NCBI GenBank assembly: GCA_021613375.1
Contig: CM038708.1
Coordinates: 33,599,059 to 33,663,058 of the forward strand
DNA: 64,000 nucleotides
From: Megaleporinus macrocephalus
Taxonomy: Eukaryota > Chordata > Actinopteri > Characiformes > Anostomidae
Reading direction: 5' to 3'
Shown here piece after piece: positions 62,223 to 64,000 of this stretch. Position numbers and translations under genes: made by a program. The notes beneath the pieces are model-generated. The model worked only from the letters and a program-made list of their open reading frames with translations. It was not told where the DNA came from and made no database searches. Positions within the stretch are counted from its first letter, which is position 1. Each line of letters starts with the position of its first letter.

Positions 62223-64000
62223 GTAGGTTATGTTCTCTCTTCTATTGTTTACCTTCTTTTAAAAATCTGTATTTAGGGAATAATGGGTGAAACAGTTAAG
62301 CAAGCCATGATAAGTGACACATGTGCCAATATTTAAAGGGATTAAATAAAACCAGAAGAATTTATTTATGTTGATTTCATAAGTGAACAGATTTTATTTT
62401 TATTGGAGACCGTGTGTGTGTCTGTCGGGCTTCTCATTTTTAAAATTGGTCTTAAAAGCAAAAATTAAAAACAGATTTTTGTTATTTAAAAAAAAAGGGT
62501 GGAAAAAACTCAGTGGTCATTCTCCTCAGTTTAGAAGCAGTTGAGAACATGTGAGCTGTAAGAGTTGCTCTGGATAATGTGCGGTCATGTTGAAAGCCTA
62601 TTGTCATTTTGACTAGCTGGTCTTGACTCACTGTAGGTTGTAATTGCTGCTCATTACGCAAATGACCACCCTCGCTCTCCACAACCTGCTTCCACTCCAC
62701 AGCACCCTCCCCAGCTTAGTTTTTTGTTTTTTTTTCTTTTCACACACATGTGGAAATGACCTGTTCTGAAGGCTGTGACATCTCCACTTGTCATAGTCAC
62801 AATAAAAACAGTTTGCAGATATTAATCGCAGGAAAAAAGATAGTGTTTCAGTAAATGTTTAAAGAAACAGATGGAACCCAAATTGCTGCCTTTAAATACA
62901 TTTTTTGCATGAGTTGCTTTACACATCGTTTTCAATTAAATAAGGCTTGATAGGGCAAGTCAGAGCCACGCTCACTTTAAATTTCATGGTCTGCTTGTAT
63001 AAGGATCAGAAAAGTCAAAGGAAAGGAAATGATGGAAAACACAAAACCTACAGTTTTAAATAGATGTTGAGAAAATGAAACCAATCACATTAACAGTACC
63101 CAAGATTTTTATCTTTGAGACAGGTTTCCTATTGGTCATGATATTTCTAGGAAATCATTTATAGAATTTGGATCATTGAAGTCTGTTCCAGACATGGGAA
63201 GTCAGGGGATTTGATCATTTTTGGGCCAAGTAATAGGATATAAGGGAGCATCTTTAAATTTTTAGTTGGCCTTATATTATCATTGTGTCAATATAAATAT
63301 CAAAATATCAATTTCAGTTACAATTATGCATTTTGTTTAAACAATGGAAGTTTTGTACTGAAAACTAATAAACAAAGCTCACAAACCGATGGGTTCCACG
63401 TACTCTTAAAAAGCGCTTACTGAGAAAAAGAATCAAACAAAAAAGCTGCTTGTGTTCTCAGAACAATACACTAACCGCCTTAGAGTCCAGATATGATTGA
63501 ATGTGTCTGGGATGACTTGATTTGTGAGCAGAAAATGCAACAAACTTCTAAAAATATGGAAGTGTGAAAAAAATCTCTGCAGATTTCTTTGAAAAACTGA
63601 AAGGAATTGAAGCTGCCATAAATGCCAACAGTGAACACACTACATACAGAACTATATTTAGTTGAGGCTTCTAATTTTCTGCTCAATCACTAGTCACGTC
63701 TAGCATTTGATCTTTTCTATTGAAGGTCATCCAGGAAGCTGAGGTCCTCACAGTATTTCCACCCATAAGCTAGCTTAATCACATATCACCAGCTCTGCTT
63801 ACATCTAAACGTCTAAAAGCACTGTTCAGTTTGTGAGTGAAGCTCTTCGTGGTGATCATTTTCTGCTGTTCTATTGTTAGCTGACCACCACCGAGCATGA
63901 AACAAATCTCCTGTGCATTTTATTCTTTGGTGCAATCCAATTAGCTGCTGTTATTATGCTCCTAGTAAAGCTGGACCTTTGAGTTCACCTGCTGCGCACA
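62223..64000 (+). other. ATP6V1H: ATP6V1H intron 13 (continues past the window)
   Basis: No match to the expected final exon. Contains a Tc1 C-terminal remnant near the right edge. Confidence 0.85.
63436..63665 (+). pseudogene. Tc1/mariner transposase C-terminal remnant
   Basis: In one frame SPDMIECVWDDL recalls the family SPDLNPIENLW region. QKMQQTSK and a segment like the usual C-terminal tail follow. The first two catalytic Asp regions are absent and stops interrupt the frame. Confidence 0.6.

Noticed and set aside
1..64000. CRISPR arrays, bacterial operons, defence islands or proviruses
   Set aside because: The DNA is vertebrate. The direct repeats seen are microsatellites, minisatellites or transposon ends, and no gag/pol/env-like frames were noticed.

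Overview
The window is vertebrate nuclear DNA, almost certainly from a teleost fish. The evidence is one widely spaced spliced gene with GT-AG introns, CA/TA/CT microsatellites, and many degraded fish-type Tc1/mariner, hAT, MITE, SINE and non-LTR LINE copies. The species cannot be fixed from the sequence; an otophysan (characin/catfish-like) fish is only a guess from the style of the repeats. Nearly all open reading frames outside the exons are chance frames or transposon remains.

The one gene I can support is ATP6V1H, the H subunit of the V1 sector of the vacuolar proton ATPase, on the + strand. A CpG-containing promoter and a probable noncoding exon 1 lie at about 23,000-23,118. Twelve coding exons follow from 24712 to 62222. 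They join in a single open frame of 459 codons plus 2 nt. The predicted protein matches the remembered human protein along its length, and only the last roughly 20 codons and the 3'UTR fall past the right edge. An 18-codon cassette (42343-42396) corresponds to the alternatively spliced insert that separates the long and short H-subunit isoforms.

Layout: 1-22,970 is intergenic. It holds a broken Tc1 transposase (1.3-2.0 kb), MITEs, a possible NRF1-type promoter (about 7.68 kb), a Tc1 element with a nested MITE (9.26-10.78 kb), a pentamer-derived 42-bp minisatellite (11.2-12.4 kb), a TTAGGG-like array split by a LINE (13.05-15.24 kb), a TATA box with a downstream splice donor (about 17.7 kb), and a hAT-type element with a perfect 8-bp target duplication (20.75-21.43 kb). 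From 22,970 on, everything lies within ATP6V1H. Its larger introns carry a BED-finger hAT remnant, an RTE-like LINE fragment, several hAT/MITE copies, a second Tc1 family and a tRNA-derived SINE.

I see no operon, CRISPR array, toxin, virus or new multi-gene system. The most unusual features are a decayed partial copy of ATP6V1H exon 8, with its splice acceptor, 1.06 kb downstream in intron 8 between inverted copies of a hAT fragment; a palindromic MITE family with five copies across the window; and an exon 10 acceptor that sits directly on the tail of a dispersed repeat.
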